Shown here one piece after another: positions 45,824-60,000 of a DNA stretch of 64,000 nucleotides. Under the pieces are notes generated by a model. That model saw nothing but the letters and a program-made list of their open reading frames with translations, did not search any database and was not told where the DNA came from. This DNA is from Mesorhabditis belari. Taxonomy: Eukaryota > Nematoda > Chromadorea > Rhabditida > Rhabditidae. Made by a program: the position numbers and the translations under genes. Where the stretch lies: positions 3,819,001 through 3,883,000 of the forward strand of contig CAUEEP010000740.1 in NCBI GenBank assembly GCA_958450365.1. Reading direction: 5' to 3'. Every line of letters starts with the position of its first letter. The stretch's first letter is position 1.

Positions 45824-47091
45824 TTTCTAATCTGCATTTATTTCTGAAGATTAACTCCAATGTATTTATTAAGTTTTTACAGGGCAAAGCTTGTATTAAA
45901 TAGAAAATTTAAGCTCAACTTTACTCGAAAAGTAATTGATTTCCTTTTTTTCCTACGAACGTTCGAGTTCATATGGGCTCTTTTTAAATGATCCACTCAA
46001 ATGAGTCATCAATTTTTATTTTTCCCCTTGTCCAACACGATTTTTTACATTGAGACTTTCATTGGACAATATTTATGAATCGACACGTACATTTTATTTT
46101 GAGACTATCGATTTTCGTCCGATTTCCCCTGACTAGCCACTTCTTTTTGTTGAAATTTTCCCCTCTGATAAGCCAAATCACGATTTTACCTCTTGTTTTG
46201 GCGCAAAAATTGATCATACGTTTGCTTTTCATTAAGATTTTCGTAACAAATGACAGATAAACCAAGTTTTTCTGAATGACTTTCATTTGTGAATGACATT
46301 AAAGTGATCACAGTTTCAAAGGCAATCTAACTTTCGAGTCATTCGTTAAAAATCTTTCGCTTTTCAAAGCTTTTCAATTTGAATTTGTTTCAAGTAATGT
46401 GAGCTTCAGTTTCACTTTTTGCTCCAAACTCTCTTAACAAGACTTTCGATCTTTGCTAATCAACATCAAAAGCCAGCAGTCACCTCACTAATCTCCTTAA
46501 TCAACTTCGCATTGCATTGCTAATCAACTTCGCTCACTTTTTCAATCTTAAGTTTTATTTTCTAAATAGAATTCAATTCTTTTTTTAAGTTTTGATAATT
46601 GTTTTATTAGTTTTTTTAGAAAATCCCTGTTCAAATCGACAAAAGTGTTGATCCTTTTGTTGAAATCAAAGAAAATCCTAGAAGGAGTGACGGCTGCTCG
46701 ATTTCTTTTAGAGGCTAAAAGAGGAAAGGGGTGCTTAGAAGAAAGAAAGAGAAATTTAGGAGGAAAAGATTGGGAAAAAAGGAGAAGGAGATGGAGGAAA
46801 GGAGTGACCGTGTGCGTGCAGAAGTGACCCTTTGAGGGAAAGGGGAATAGGCTGTGTGCAAGAGCCTTACCCCTTGTCCCCTCCCTCCCCTCCTTTTCCA
46901 TCCCCATCCCAGTCTGTGGGTGCACTTATTGATCCCTCAAACAAAACCCTCACTTTGTTCGTCGTGTTTCTTCACTTTTTGTCGTTCATCTGTTTTCGGG
47001 CAATTGTCCTTAGCTGATGAACGATTTGAATAATGGTCCTGTGCTTTGTCTTGGAGTTCTCTAACTCTTTCAATATTATAGATCTTGGGAG

Positions 47092-47218
47092 GTAGGATGT
47101 AGATGGGATGTAGATGTAGATGGGATGTAGATGTAGATGGGATGTGAGATGTAGATGGGATGTAGATGTAGATGGGATGTAGATGTAGATGGGATGTAGA
47201 TGTAGATGGGATGTGGAT
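47092..47218. repeat. GATGGGATGTAGATGTA minisatellite
   Basis: About seven copies of a 17-18 base unit, about 0.8 kb before the MRCK start. Confidence 0.9.
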
Positions 47219-48030
47219 CTTTGTAGATTTCTAGATCTTGGGGATTTCTAGATCTTTTTCTTATTGGTCGTACTTTGTGAACATCTTGATCTTGAAGAAC
47301 ATCTTGATGAACGGTGCAACTTTAGAAGTCGAACACACATAACTCTTCATCCAAAAGCGGCTCAGCGGCTCAAATTTTTTACAATCCCATTAACAACTTT
47401 ATTCAAAATATTCCTATTTTCAGTTTTCAGTAACAATCTTTGATTTAAAAGATTCACTTTCGATCAGAGGTACACATCGTTGCGCGTTTGCGTTTTCTTT
47501 CTCTCTCTCTTTCTCCGTTTCACTCACCATTTTCTTTTGCCAACGGCCAATCGGGGTTTTTTTAAACTACAACGATTGATCGGAATTGAGAGAGTTCATA
47601 GAAAAATCTATTTTCAGTTTCAGCAAAAGATTCTTAATTAATCATTTGGCAACTTCAAGACAATTATTGAAGGATAAGAGCCTGATAAAAATCAATCTTT
47701 TGTTACTTTATATTCCATTATCTTTATCTGAATCGCTTTAACCCATTATTCTTCCCCTCCCCATTTTCATAACCTTTCCTCATTTCTATCACCATTTTTC
47801 ATCTCCCCACTCACATTCTCCATTTTCTTTTCTTTTCTTGCAAAAGCCGCCTTAATCGACTCGTTTTTCGTCTATTTCATCCTTCACACATCAATTTTCT
47901 TTCACCTAAAACTATTTGAAGCTTTTAACTCTATTATTATACTTTCAAACACTTTTTACTGCTACTACTACTACTTTACACTAGAAATATTTTGTCATAA
48001 CTTTGAATCTGAAATCTCAATCATTTTCAG

Positions 48031-51000
48031 ATGGGGGATTCATCAGCTGGTTTTCCCTCGACAACCGAGGACTCCATCATTGGAATGGGAAGATTGAGAG
48101 AACTCGAGCAACTTTATCTAGCTGGGCCGAGTCGAGGTTTGCATAGGGAAAAGTTAAGAAAGAAAGATTCAATAACAGAAAAACTTTTATCAAGTTCTTC
48201 TCTTTGCAGGTGATTCGATGTCATTCGAGGCTCTCCTCGACACACTCATCTGTTTATTTGATGAGTGTCAAAATAGTACGCTCAGAAAGGAAAAAACGGT
48301 CACCGAATTCGTCGAATCAGGTGAAATAACAAGAAATTTTTAAAAAAATGTTTAAAAATTGTTAAAAAATGTTAAAAAAGATGTTAAAAAATCGTGTATA
48401 AGTTCAACGTTCAAACTCATTTCAACATTTCGAAAAGTAATGATGCTCAAACAGTTTAACGATCAAGCTTTCCTTATAAAACATTCCAGAATAGCTGTAA
48501 ACTCAAGTTTAATATTTAGCGCATAAGTAAATCTGTTAAGAAAACGAATGACAACTTCTCTAAAAAGTTCCACAATGAGTTTTCCCATTGCCAATCATTT
48601 CCCGATATCATCGACAACATTTTCTTTCAGCTTGTCCCCTCCATTCAATCCCCATCTAAGCCTAAACCATTTCTTGTTGTTTCCCCCCATCATCAATTCT
48701 ATTTCCTGTCCTATTATTTGCTTTCTTTTCTACCGGGTAGCATTTCTGGTCCATCAGACACAAAACTCCTTTCTTTTTCTCTCGTTTTTTTCGGCCACGT
48801 TTAGCCTCTTGTGCGTTGTGGCGCCTCGGGAGAATATCTGCAAAAAACTCATCCGGAAGCATCTAAGAATCATTTAGTCTCAACAATTCTTCAATAATCA
48901 TGCCTATCTGTATTGATATTGAGCCTGGGACTTGTAAAAGTTTTCACGATTTTGAATGGGTCACCGAGCTCACGGAAACGGATCTAAATATGAATGGTAG
49001 AATTTTGCTAGAGATTTCGAATCTAAGCTGAATATCTTTTAAAGTATTTGAAGCGATTCCATCTTGACAGCTGAATATCTTTTAAAGTATTAGAAGAGAT
49101 CCCATCTTGACAGCTGAATATCTTTTAAAGTATTAGAAGAGATTCCATCTTGACAGCTGAATATCTTTTAAAGTATTAGAAGAGATCCCATCTTGACAGC
49201 TGAATATCTTTTAAAGTATTAGAAGAGATTCCATCTTGACAGCTGAATATCTTTTAAAGTGTTTGAAGCGATTCCATCTTGACATCTTGACAGAGATCTT
49301 TTAAAGTGTTTGAAACGATTCCATCTTGACAGCTGAATGTCTTTTAAAGTATTTGAAGAGATTCATTCATTCATTCAGAGATCAGCCCAATACTTTTACT
49401 CCATTTTATTGTAACTTTATAGTAACCTTACCTTCAAAAATTTAAAGAATTTATATTTAAATTAATATTAATAATATATTTCCTCAAATTTCCAGTGAAA
49501 CCGGTGATCGCAAAAGCGAAAGCCCTTCGACTATGCAAGAAGAGACTTCGAGGTGTTGAAAGTGATCGGCAAGGGGCATTCGGTGAAGTGGCTGTTGTGC
49601 GAATGAGAGAAATTGGAGAGGTGACGAGAAAAATTTTTGGATAAAACATGCAAATTTGAATTCAGATCTACGCGATGAAGATTTTGAATAAATGGGAAAT
49701 GCTGAGAAGAGCGGAAACGGCGTGTTTCCGCGAGGAAAGAGATGTGCTCGTTTATGGGGATCGACGCTGGATCACCAATTTGCATTTCGCCTTTCAAGAT
49801 GACAGCAATTTGGTGAGTAAAAATGATCAAAGACTTCGTTGAGATCTTTAAATGAAGATCTTAGGCTTGAATTTAAATTGATTGCGCTTAAAATAGTTGA
49901 CAGTTATATTTAACTTTTCAAGCTTACTATTAGTCAAGTGTACAGATTCTTTTTTATTGGCCAGGAATAACTCTTTATCAAACTTTTTATCCCTGGCAAC
50001 CAATACCGCCGTGGCCGATTGACTAAGAGCTATTTATCTTAGTCGGAAGGTTCAATCCCACAGTTAGATTATTGCTTCCTTTCGGGCTTTTTCTTTCTAC
50101 ATTTAAGGCCTGCACTTGTGTATTTTTGTACCACAATTTGTGTGAATAAGTATATTTCTAGTACCTCGTAATGGACTACTACGTTGGCGGTGACATGCTC
50201 ACATTGCTTCCAAATTCGAGGATCACATTCCCGGTGAGTGGTAACGTTTAAAACATTTTATCGCTAAATATACAAAAGAAAGTGAAAAAAAAAAAATTAC
50301 AACAGAAAAACTAAACACAATCCTTGAGAAAACGAGAAAATCACGTAAATTAAATAATTTTAAACTTTTAAGAAGCTTTAAAATATTTTAAAGAAGAAAA
50401 CGCGCATAACTTTAACTAGAAATCGAAATGAAATGAAAGAAATAAGCTTTTCTCTTTCTGTAAGGATTGCGGTGCATGAATTTCTCGTTTTAGGTTATTT
50501 AGGTACCATGTAGTGTATTTTAAATCAAATTTTCGAGCAACAAATGATATTTTCCAGAGGATATGCCCCGTTTCTATATGGCCGAAATGGTGTTAGCCAT
50601 CGACTCCGTTCACAATTTGGGCTATGTGCATCGGTGAGTGAAAAGAAGAAAAAATTCTTTGCATTTGTAGTTTCTTTTCTATGACACAATTTAGTGACGT
50701 GAAACCGGACAACGTTCTCCTCGACATACACGGGCATATTCGGTTGGCTGATTTCGGTTCGTGTCTTCGATTGATGCCTGATGGAAGTGTGGCGTCGAAT
50801 GTCGCTGTTGGAACGCCCGATTATATTTCGCCTGAGATTCTCAGGTCAGTATAGGAATTGAAGATTTTCGGGAAAACTCTTTAAAAATTTGAATAACTGA
50901 TTCAGTTTTACGTTTTATAATTGGAAAATGAATCGAATCAATCATCGAGTGTGTTCCTCGCGGAGTTTTGGGTTTAACGTTTTGTGTTTTTTAAATTGCA

Positions 51001-54000
51001 TTTTTTAAAACGCACACTTGGGAAAAAATTAGCGTACTTTGCGCAAAATTATTGCAAAAAAATGATGCAAAAATCACGAGCCCCGCATTATATAGGACAC
51101 TTTTTAAAGATACTCAGCCGTTTAACTGATTTGGTGGGAAATTCCCCTTCCAATGTAAAAAGGTTTTTTTTGAAAAACCTGCGCAAAAAATTGGGTTTAT
51201 ATTTGTCTCGCGCAGGCGCACTTTTTAGAAAACGCATTACGCGACAGTTACTCGGGATATACTCGAGTAAAAACTTACTCATGCAAATTTACTCGAGTCA
51301 TTACTTACTCGCGAGGAACACACTCTAATCAATCAAGAGTTGAGAGAAAAATCTCCAAGAAACGCATTGTAATTTCAATAGTTCAATAGTTGAGCTATCG
51401 TTTGATCATTGAAATCGATCTCGATTGATTCGAATGATTTGAAATGACTAAGTGCTAATATCTTACAATATCTAATATCTAATCTAATAACTTGTTTGAG
51501 AAGATTTAAGCCAATTTCGGACATGTGACACTTTCGGGATTTCGAGGATTTTTTGATTTTCAAACTTTTACTAATTCTATTAGATTTCGAGCATATAATT
51601 GATGATTTATTGGTTTGGAATTGAAGCTTTTCGAGCAAACTCTTCTAAATTTGAATAATTGATTCAGTTTTACGTTTTATAATTGGAAAATGAATCGATC
51701 GATCGATCGGAAAATCGATCAAGAGTTATGAGAGAAAATCTCCGAGAAAACCCATTGTAATTTTCATTTTTCATTAGCAAATGCGAATTAAATATCGACA
51801 TTATACAACTGAATAGCTTTATGAATGCAATTTATATAAGTAAATAAGTTTATGGATAAGATTTTCTACAACTGAATAGCTTTTTTTAGAGCGATGGAGG
51901 ACGGCCGAGGTCAGTACGGAAAGGAGTGCGATTGGTGGAGTCTCGGGATTTGCATGTGAGTTTTTAAAATTTTGATTTTAATACAAATTTTATTGAGTAA
52001 ATCTTTAAAACGTTTACTTACTTACTTACTTATTCAATTTTTTCAAAACTTGATTTCTAGGTACGAGATGCTGTACGGGAACACTCCCTTTTACTCGGAG
52101 CGCCTCATCGACACTTATGGGAAAATCATGAGTCATCAGGTTTGTGTAATTGAGTAGAAATTCGATAATATTGAAGATAATATTGGAGATAATATTGGAG
52201 ATAATATTGAAGATAATATTGTAGATAATATTGAAGATCTTTTTGAAATATAAATTCGATAATATTGTAGATCTTTTTGAAATAGAAATTCGATAATATT
52301 GAATGCTTCGATAATATTGAATGCTTTTGAAATATTCAAATCAAAATTCAACATAAGTAACCACCTTTTCTAGGAGATGCTCGATTTCAACGACGATGAC
52401 ATTGATTGGAACGTTTCCGAAGAGGCCAAAGATTTGGTTCGAAAATTGATTTGCCCAAGAGAGGTGAGAATGTAAATTTGCAAATAATCAAAGAAATTTG
52501 CTGCAGGTTCGTCTCGGAAGAAGTGGTTTTGCCGATTTCAAAGATCATCCATTTTTCTCGGGAATCAACTGGGAGACGATTCGTAACTCAAATCCTCCTT
52601 ATCGTCCCGAAGTCTCCAGTCCGACCGATACGTCGAATTTCGATGTTGAGGACGATTTGACGCCAAGTGTAAGCACAAGAATTTGAATTCGAATATTTGA
52701 AGTATTTGAAATTTTATAGGAAGTACGTGCTCCAAATGTGACAGCCGCTTTCACGGGACATCATCTACCATTCATCGGCTTCACATATACACATGGAAGG
52801 TTTGTATAAGAATTTTTAAAAGAATAGTCTTCTCATTACTAATACCGTAAATATTCTAATAGAAAAGCCTCTTATAAGAGCGTCGTGTAGTAAAATGATG
52901 AAAAATCGGCTTTTTTTGCTACTTTTCAATCATTTTTGATGAAAAATCGACTCTTTTTGCCACTTTTCAATCATCTTTTCCTAAACGCTGGTTTATGCTA
53001 AAAAATATGTGCTATATCTCAAAAAATCACCCATCTTCTCTACTTTAATTTGATACCTAAACCAGCAGAAATAAACGTACTCGTGCTGAGATATGAGCGT
53101 TTGTTTGAGAGTAAACTACGCGATGCTCCTATACGGGTCCTTCTTTTAGAATATTTACGTTTCTATTCAAATTTAGTCTCTTATCCGATGCGGCAAACCT
53201 ATCAAATGTGATTAATGGAAGAAAAGCTCCAACGCAAGGAGATGATGTTCGACCGGCAGCCATTGAGGCTTATGAAAGACGCTTAGAACAATTGGAAGTC
53301 GATCGGAGTGAACTCACGAGGAAATTACATGGTTTGAATCGAATTTGAATCATCTATTCAAAACTTAGAAGCAAATCAAATTGTTATCTCGAAGCTGACC
53401 GTCGATCAAAATGGAGATCACGCGGAACGGGAGAAACAACATGAGCAAACAATTGCACAGCTTCGAGATGAGATTCAGGTATGGCTCAGTGCTCAGCTCA
53501 GTGCTCAGCTCAGTGCTCAGCTCAGTGCTCAGCTCCAGTGCCCTAGTCTCAGCTCAGTGCTCAGCTCAGTGCTCAGCTCAGTGCTCAGCCCAGTGCTCAG
53601 CCCAGTGCTCAGCTCAGTGCTCAGCTCAGTGCTCAGCCCAGTGCCCAGCTCAGTCAGCCCAGTGCTCAGCCCAGTGCTCAGCTCAGTGCTCAGCTCAGTG
53701 CTCAGCTCAGTGCTCAGCTCAGTGCTCAGCAAATCTGATTTCCAATTTCATTCAAAAACTTTACAATTCCAGATCCTCAAGAAAAGACTCGCGGAAGAAG
53801 CGGCTGCCTCACAACGCCCACAAAAGGACACTACACAAGAGGAGATGGAGCGAAAGATGAAAGAGTTGAAAGAGAAAAATCGGCAACTCATTCTCGAGAA
53901 GTCTGAATTACAACGAGTGGGTCTTGCAGTTATTGAGGTTGATGTAACTGGGCAGAAAAGGCGACAACTCAGCCAGCAAAACTCACCGAATATTCTTGGT

Positions 54001-57000
54001 TGGGGTGGAGAGACCCCACCACCCGATCCCCAATCTTCTAGTAAAGCTTCGTCACCTCGCGTTGATTTGTTAACAAAAGATTTCCCCTGGACACAGAATA
54101 AGCATTTTTTAGAAGCCAGCACTTTTGCGGATAAGTCTTTTTCAAGGATGCTAGTTTATCAGAGCGTAAGTCTCGTCCCCGTGCTTTGGGAGCTGATCGA
54201 GCTCGTCTCGCCGCAACAGCAGCTCGTTCTCCCTCTCGCAAACAAGCAGCGATTCAGCTCCTCGTAGTCGTAAACGAATGCGTTTAGATTCGCTTGATTT
54301 GGCTACAAAATTCCCAACAAAATTATCTATACCAAAGAAAAAGAAAACTCATCATCGCCAAATTAAGGCCACCATTGTCGCGTGCGCTCTTATAGCTTTG
54401 GGGGTCACTGTTTTACACAATTTTGGGCTAAATTCGTTGCTCGGACAAACCGAACAGTTTATTGAAAAAGTTTGGGTTTTTATGCGCGGTAAAGTTCATT
54501 TGAGAGCGAGTGATGAGGAGTGTTATCGAGTTTCGATTTTTGGGATAAGAAAAGTTTGAGCGAATTGAATCTCTAGGGCTTGTTGAGGCTTGGATTAGCA
54601 TAATATTAATTGAATTGATTAGCATAATGCTAATTGAATCTAATTTCAAATAGGTAGTAGTGATTGAGATTTAAAAATTTGCAAAATGAAATCAAGGAAC
54701 AAAGAAGCAGCTTATAAAAAAATAATGCTAATTGAATCTAATTTCAACTCTAAATCGGGAAAGCACAATCCCCCTTGTGTTCTTTGTGTTTGTCTATGTT
54801 CAAATGTTTTTGTCCTCCGTTTTTTCGCTTTTTAAGTGCCTTTTTTTTTGTGTTCGTCGATATATTGTAGCTGTTCAATTGTATCCTTGTAAGAATGCTA
54901 ATGTCAAATGCTAATGAAATCCTATTCGTTTTTCAGAGAAATACTAGGCAAATCTGATTTTGTTTGCTTCTCGAAAATAAAGATTTCATCAGGAAAAAGG
55001 AAACGAGATCATTTCTGAAAACACAGACGATTGTGAGTGTGAGTGGAGGAAAAAAAAATTGTGGTTTGCTGTGTTTTGAAATGAATCGAATGACTTTCCT
55101 TCCCGATTTTTGCCTTTTTTTCTTCCTTTCTTCTCTGTCTTTTCGTGTTGTTGTGGTGTTTGGCCTGATAAAGGAATACTTTTAGAAAGCTTTAACAACT
55201 CCTAGTATCGTGTAATCCTTTTAGCTTTACCGTTTTCTAAAAGGTGCCCTACTTTGGCTGTTTTTTTAAACCAACAGCTAGATTAAGATATCTTTTCCCG
55301 AAGTACACCTTTTAGAAAACAGAGATAGTCTGTTTTGACGTGTTTGAGTACTTTCTTTTTGTGTGTGTGCTTTCCCGATCAAAGGTTAAACTATCAAAAG
55401 ATCATGTAAAGTTGAATGTGTCAAAATCCTCTTTACTAATATCTTTTTTCATTCTTTAGGAACGCGAGGAATTCCAAGAGAAACTTAGCTCACAAACGGC
55501 TGAATGGAAAGAAGCGGTGAAACATCGAGAATTGGCAAAACAGGATTTTGAAGAGGTTTGTGAGAATTAGAAGAAATGGATGGATTCGAGAATTAGAAGA
55601 AATGGATAGATTCGAGAATTAGAAGAAATGGATAGATTCGAGAATTAGAAGAAATGGATTCGACTAACTTTATTGCTTTCAAATACGTAAATGAGCTACA
55701 GACAGACAAAAGTTGAGAATTGATAACGATAAAAAGCAAAAATTGAATCTCTCATAAAAATCACGTTTGTTTTAGTTGAGCAATGAGCTCACGAATGAGA
55801 AGAATCGAATCCGGAAACTCGAAAAAGAATTGCACGAAAAGGAGACGAGAACCGATCAGTTACAGAAAAAGGTAAAAATTGATATTACTTTATTCAGATT
55901 TACTGAATTAAGCTAATAGACAAGATCTTTTACAGGTTGATGATCTTAAATCTGACATGCGAAAGCTTGACCAAACAAAGCAGGACTCTGACATGAGTCT
56001 TTCGGGTTTACAGAGAGAACTCGAAAATGAGAAATTGGAACGAGAAAGCTTACAGGTAAATATTACTAAAAAAAACTTGATAACAAAATTTAGAATCAAA
56101 TCGCTTCCCTTGGCAGCAATTCAAGTGAAGAAGCGAGAAGACATGCTGAAGAAAGAGAACGTTTGAATGAAAGACATAATGAAATCATTGCACAAGAAGA
56201 GATCAAAAGAAAACAATTACAAGAACATTATCAGGTTTGTGATTGATTGAGATCAAAGTTTAGAAAACATTTCTAGACGCAACTCTCCGATTTACAAACA
56301 CAACTGGACGAGCGTGATGCTGAGCTGCGAACAGGAAAGGAAAAACTCGATGAAGATCGTCGAGGACTTGAGGAACAAACGAAAAATGCCGAGGTTAGAA
56401 GTCGAATTGATTCGGAAATAGAATCTATACGTATTTCTTCGAACGAAGACCGGTAAAAGTATCATCGCGTACTCCTGCATAGCAACTCCCTTTTAAAATT
56501 TCTTTTCTGCCTAAAAGCTTTCAATGAAGTGCTATAGGGCTGGAAAATGACTCAAAAATCTGTTAGCTCATGTGGTATTTTTGAGCCATTTTCCCAGCCC
56601 TATCGCACCTCATTGAACTTTTATGCAGAAAAGAATCACAAAGACTGCTACAAAGGAAGTACGATGACCCTTTACCAGTTTCTATTCGAAGAAATACGGT
56701 AAAACAATTCTAAGCCATAAACCAATCAATCAGTACGGAATTGAAAGTAATGTTTAGAATCATTCGAGCGTGCTTTGAGAAGCTTTTACGTGAGAACAAC
56801 AATCAGTTATTGGTGGAGAATGAGACATTGAGAGAAAGATTGTCACAACTCGAAGATGAGCTGTAAGTTCGAAAAGAATTTCAAGTGTTCAGTGATAAGT
56901 GGAGCTCTCCTTAAAATTCTCCTTTAGAAAATCGCACTCTGGATTGAACACCGAGCAAATGCACGAAATGATTCAGTGGATCAATCAGGAGAAGATCACG

Positions 57001-60000
57001 CGAGAGCATATGGAGGTATTAGAAAAGATTTGGAAAAAGAATTTTTGTTTAGATTCTTGCGACAAAGATCTCTGGGGGAGTGGAGACATTAAAGACTCAA
57101 TCACTAAACGGTACGCCTGTCTCCACATCGAGATTGCCATTCTCAGAGCATGGTGTGCTTTTTTTTCTCCTTTGTGCTTATGAAAAATGTTGAAAATTGT
57201 CCGATACTTGTTGCGATTTTTACCGAGTTTGATGCAAAATGGAAATAAGTGTGTGTTTGGTGTGTAGCATGTTCTGAAGAGTCAGCTATATTCAAATACC
57301 TGACTTACAACTCATCTTCGAGTTGTGACAATCTTTCTCTCAATTCTATTAGAAGTCTTAAGATGAAGATAGCGTTAGGAGATTGTGAACAAACAAAAAA
57401 TGGAAATTTTTTACCATTTCAGATAGCATTTAAGATATTTATGTAGTTAGCGCTAAGTACTTTTTAAGATCCGATATCAGCTTCTGATTGTAGAAAGGCA
57501 GTCTTGGCTGTAGAAAGTCAGTCTTGGCTATAGAAAGTCAGTCTTGCCTGTAGAAAGTCAGTCTAGCCTGTAGAAAGGCAATCTTGCCTGCTTAAATATT
57601 AGAAAGTCAAAACACCCTAATCCCTAGTGAATCTTCTTACACCTATGAATGATACTTGTATATCTGCATTGTCTCAGAAATATTTGGCTTTATATATGCA
57701 CCGAAACAAATCAAAGAAACAACAAATCCCTTCTAGGCCACATCTACGCTAATCAAACCCCCGCATCCGCCTGGGGCTCGAAGCGGCAAAAGCGATTGGC
57801 AGCGATGAACGATCAAGATGTGCAGAAATCTCTTCAAGCTGAACTTCGTGCCAAAGAAAGTCTACAGGTGAATATTTAATGCAATACGCAAATTTTAAAG
57901 CTAATTGACAAACTGAAACTGTAACTTGTACGTTGTAAACTTTCAGGAAGAGATCAAGAAGCAACGAGCGCGCAACTATCAACTCAACTCCCGTCTTCAA
58001 CAAGCTGATGAAACGGTATCAATTTATTCGATAAACAAAAACTCTACACTAGTTAAAAGTTTAAAAAAAGGCTCCTAGAATTAGATTGGAATTAAATTTC
58101 CGGATTACTGAGGTCAGGGAAAAGTTTTGAAGATCATTTTATCAATGATTCATATTCTAGATTGCGATTCAACGCCGCGAAATCGACGAAATCACCATTC
58201 AAAGAGAACAACTACGATCTGGTATCATTTTTTTTTTGCTTTAATTAATCAATTTTCATACATTTCTTTAGCTCTTTCATCGATTAACAATGGTGATATG
58301 CAGGCCAGCTTTTTCAATATGGTGAACACGGATAGCCCTGTTGGAACTGAAGGTAGAATAGCTGAATTTTGATCCAGAATATTACCGTAAATACTCTAAT
58401 AGTACCCGCCTCGTACAGTCGCGTAGTCGCTAAAAAGTTTTCGTTAGCTAATCCAACTCACCAATCAGTTTCCAGCTCGTTCGGCTTTATCCGGGTCGAT
58501 CCGTGATTCGATCAGCCTCTCGCAGAGCACCGACTATGAGCCGCCGAATTCGAGTCTACGAAAACGCGAAGAGGAGCTTCGACGACAGAATTTGTAAGGA
58601 AAAATATAAAATATTTAGTTAAGCCAAAAAATTTAGGCATTCACCAGTCTGCTACGAGAATACGAGACCGGGACAGACGTCGGCGTCGAGCTCGAGCACG
58701 GTTGCTGTTGGACGAATGCACAGTCCACAGGTAAACGGGAAAATCGTTTTTCTGATAGGGAAATGTGGGAATGTTTTCGCGTTTTTTGACATTCAAAAAA
58801 TACCTAATAAATCCTTATTTTAGATCCTAAACTCTCAAATCAACGCGGCGCTCTCGGGCCGAGGCCATATGTTCACCCATGTTCATCTCTCATCACCAAC
58901 GAAATGTGGTCATTGTACGAGTATTCTTGTGGGATTGGATCGACAAGGTTGAAAGCTACAGTTTTTTTAATTCCCTTTTAAACTTTCAGGTCTTTTCTGT
59001 CAGAATTGTCAATACCCATGTCATGTTCATTGCATGAGTCGAGCTCCGGCCACTTGCCCCGTTCCACCAGAATCTCGTCGGCCAATGGGTCAATTTTTAT
59101 CCTAAAGTTATTTTGAAAAATTAATTACTGGTTATTTTCAATTTTTAAAAGAAAAAAGGTTTAGGTATTGATCCATTGCGTGGCGTTAGGACAGCTTATG
59201 AAGGACAGGTGAAAACACCGAAACAAGGGAGGCGTTAAAAGGTTGAATTTTGTGAATTGTTTTTGAATGTCTAGTGTTTTTGAAACGATAAAGTTGTTTA
59301 TTTTATTGTAATAATGAACTTCCAGGGTTGGCAAACGACATTTGTCGTCGTTTGTGACTTCAAATTGTTGCTTTTCGACTGCACACCGAACAAGGAGAAA
59401 GGCAGCCCTATGCCCCCGATATTCAGCCAAATGTTCGACAGGTGAGTGCAGAAAAATTTGGGCTAATATTTCATAAATGATTTAAACACGATTTAAGGTT
59501 TGCAACCTTTTTTTTCTTTCCAGGTGTTGGACATGCGAGACTCGAACTTTCCAAGTGCAATCGGTCACCGAGCACGATGTGATTCACGCGACTAAAAACG
59601 ATATCCCAAAAATCTTCAGGGTTAGTTTAAAATATTTTTAGTTTTTAACTGATTCTAAATATAAGTGTTGTGTCCGATTTAGATTCAATCTAAATCGGAC
59701 GTCTCTCTATAGATTGAACAATAATATAAACATGTTACGAGAAAGAGAAAGATTAATATATGTTCTTAAGCGTTTTCTGTAGTTTTTCTGCATTTTCAAA
59801 CGTCTTTTTTGATTGATTATTTCATAGTTGGGTTTTCTTTTTCAGAAAAAGACAGTAAAACAGTAAAACAAAAAGTCAGTAACAGACCTTTGAAAAATGC
59901 AGAAACTACAGAAAACGCTTAAGAACATATATTAAGCATGTTTATATTATTGTTCAATCTATATAAGATTTAGATTGAATCTAAATCGGACACAACATAT

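Larger units (their letters stand above)
40612..48030. other. 7.4-kb gene-poor region upstream of MRCK
   Basis: Apart from the mobile elements and repeats listed separately I find no supportable gene. Long open frames at about 42500-43030, 43930-44400 and 46550-46920 are polypyrimidine or polypurine artefacts (Ser/Phe/Pro or Lys/Glu-rich) without splice or domain support. The MRCK promoter and any 5' non-coding exons should lie toward the right end. Confidence 0.5.

Noticed and set aside
46548..46925. 125-codon minus-strand ORF and the overlapping plus-strand ORF
   Set aside because: Purine-rich strand bias and no homology; likely non-coding upstream sequence of MRCK.
49040..49370. Possible CRISPR array
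   Set aside because: The 43-base units abut directly with no unique spacers, and the host is a eukaryote.
53411..53860. 149-codon Ser-Ala-Gln-Cys ORF
   Set aside because: Artefact of the 12-base repeat filling an MRCK intron; the true coiled-coil exons flank it in another frame.
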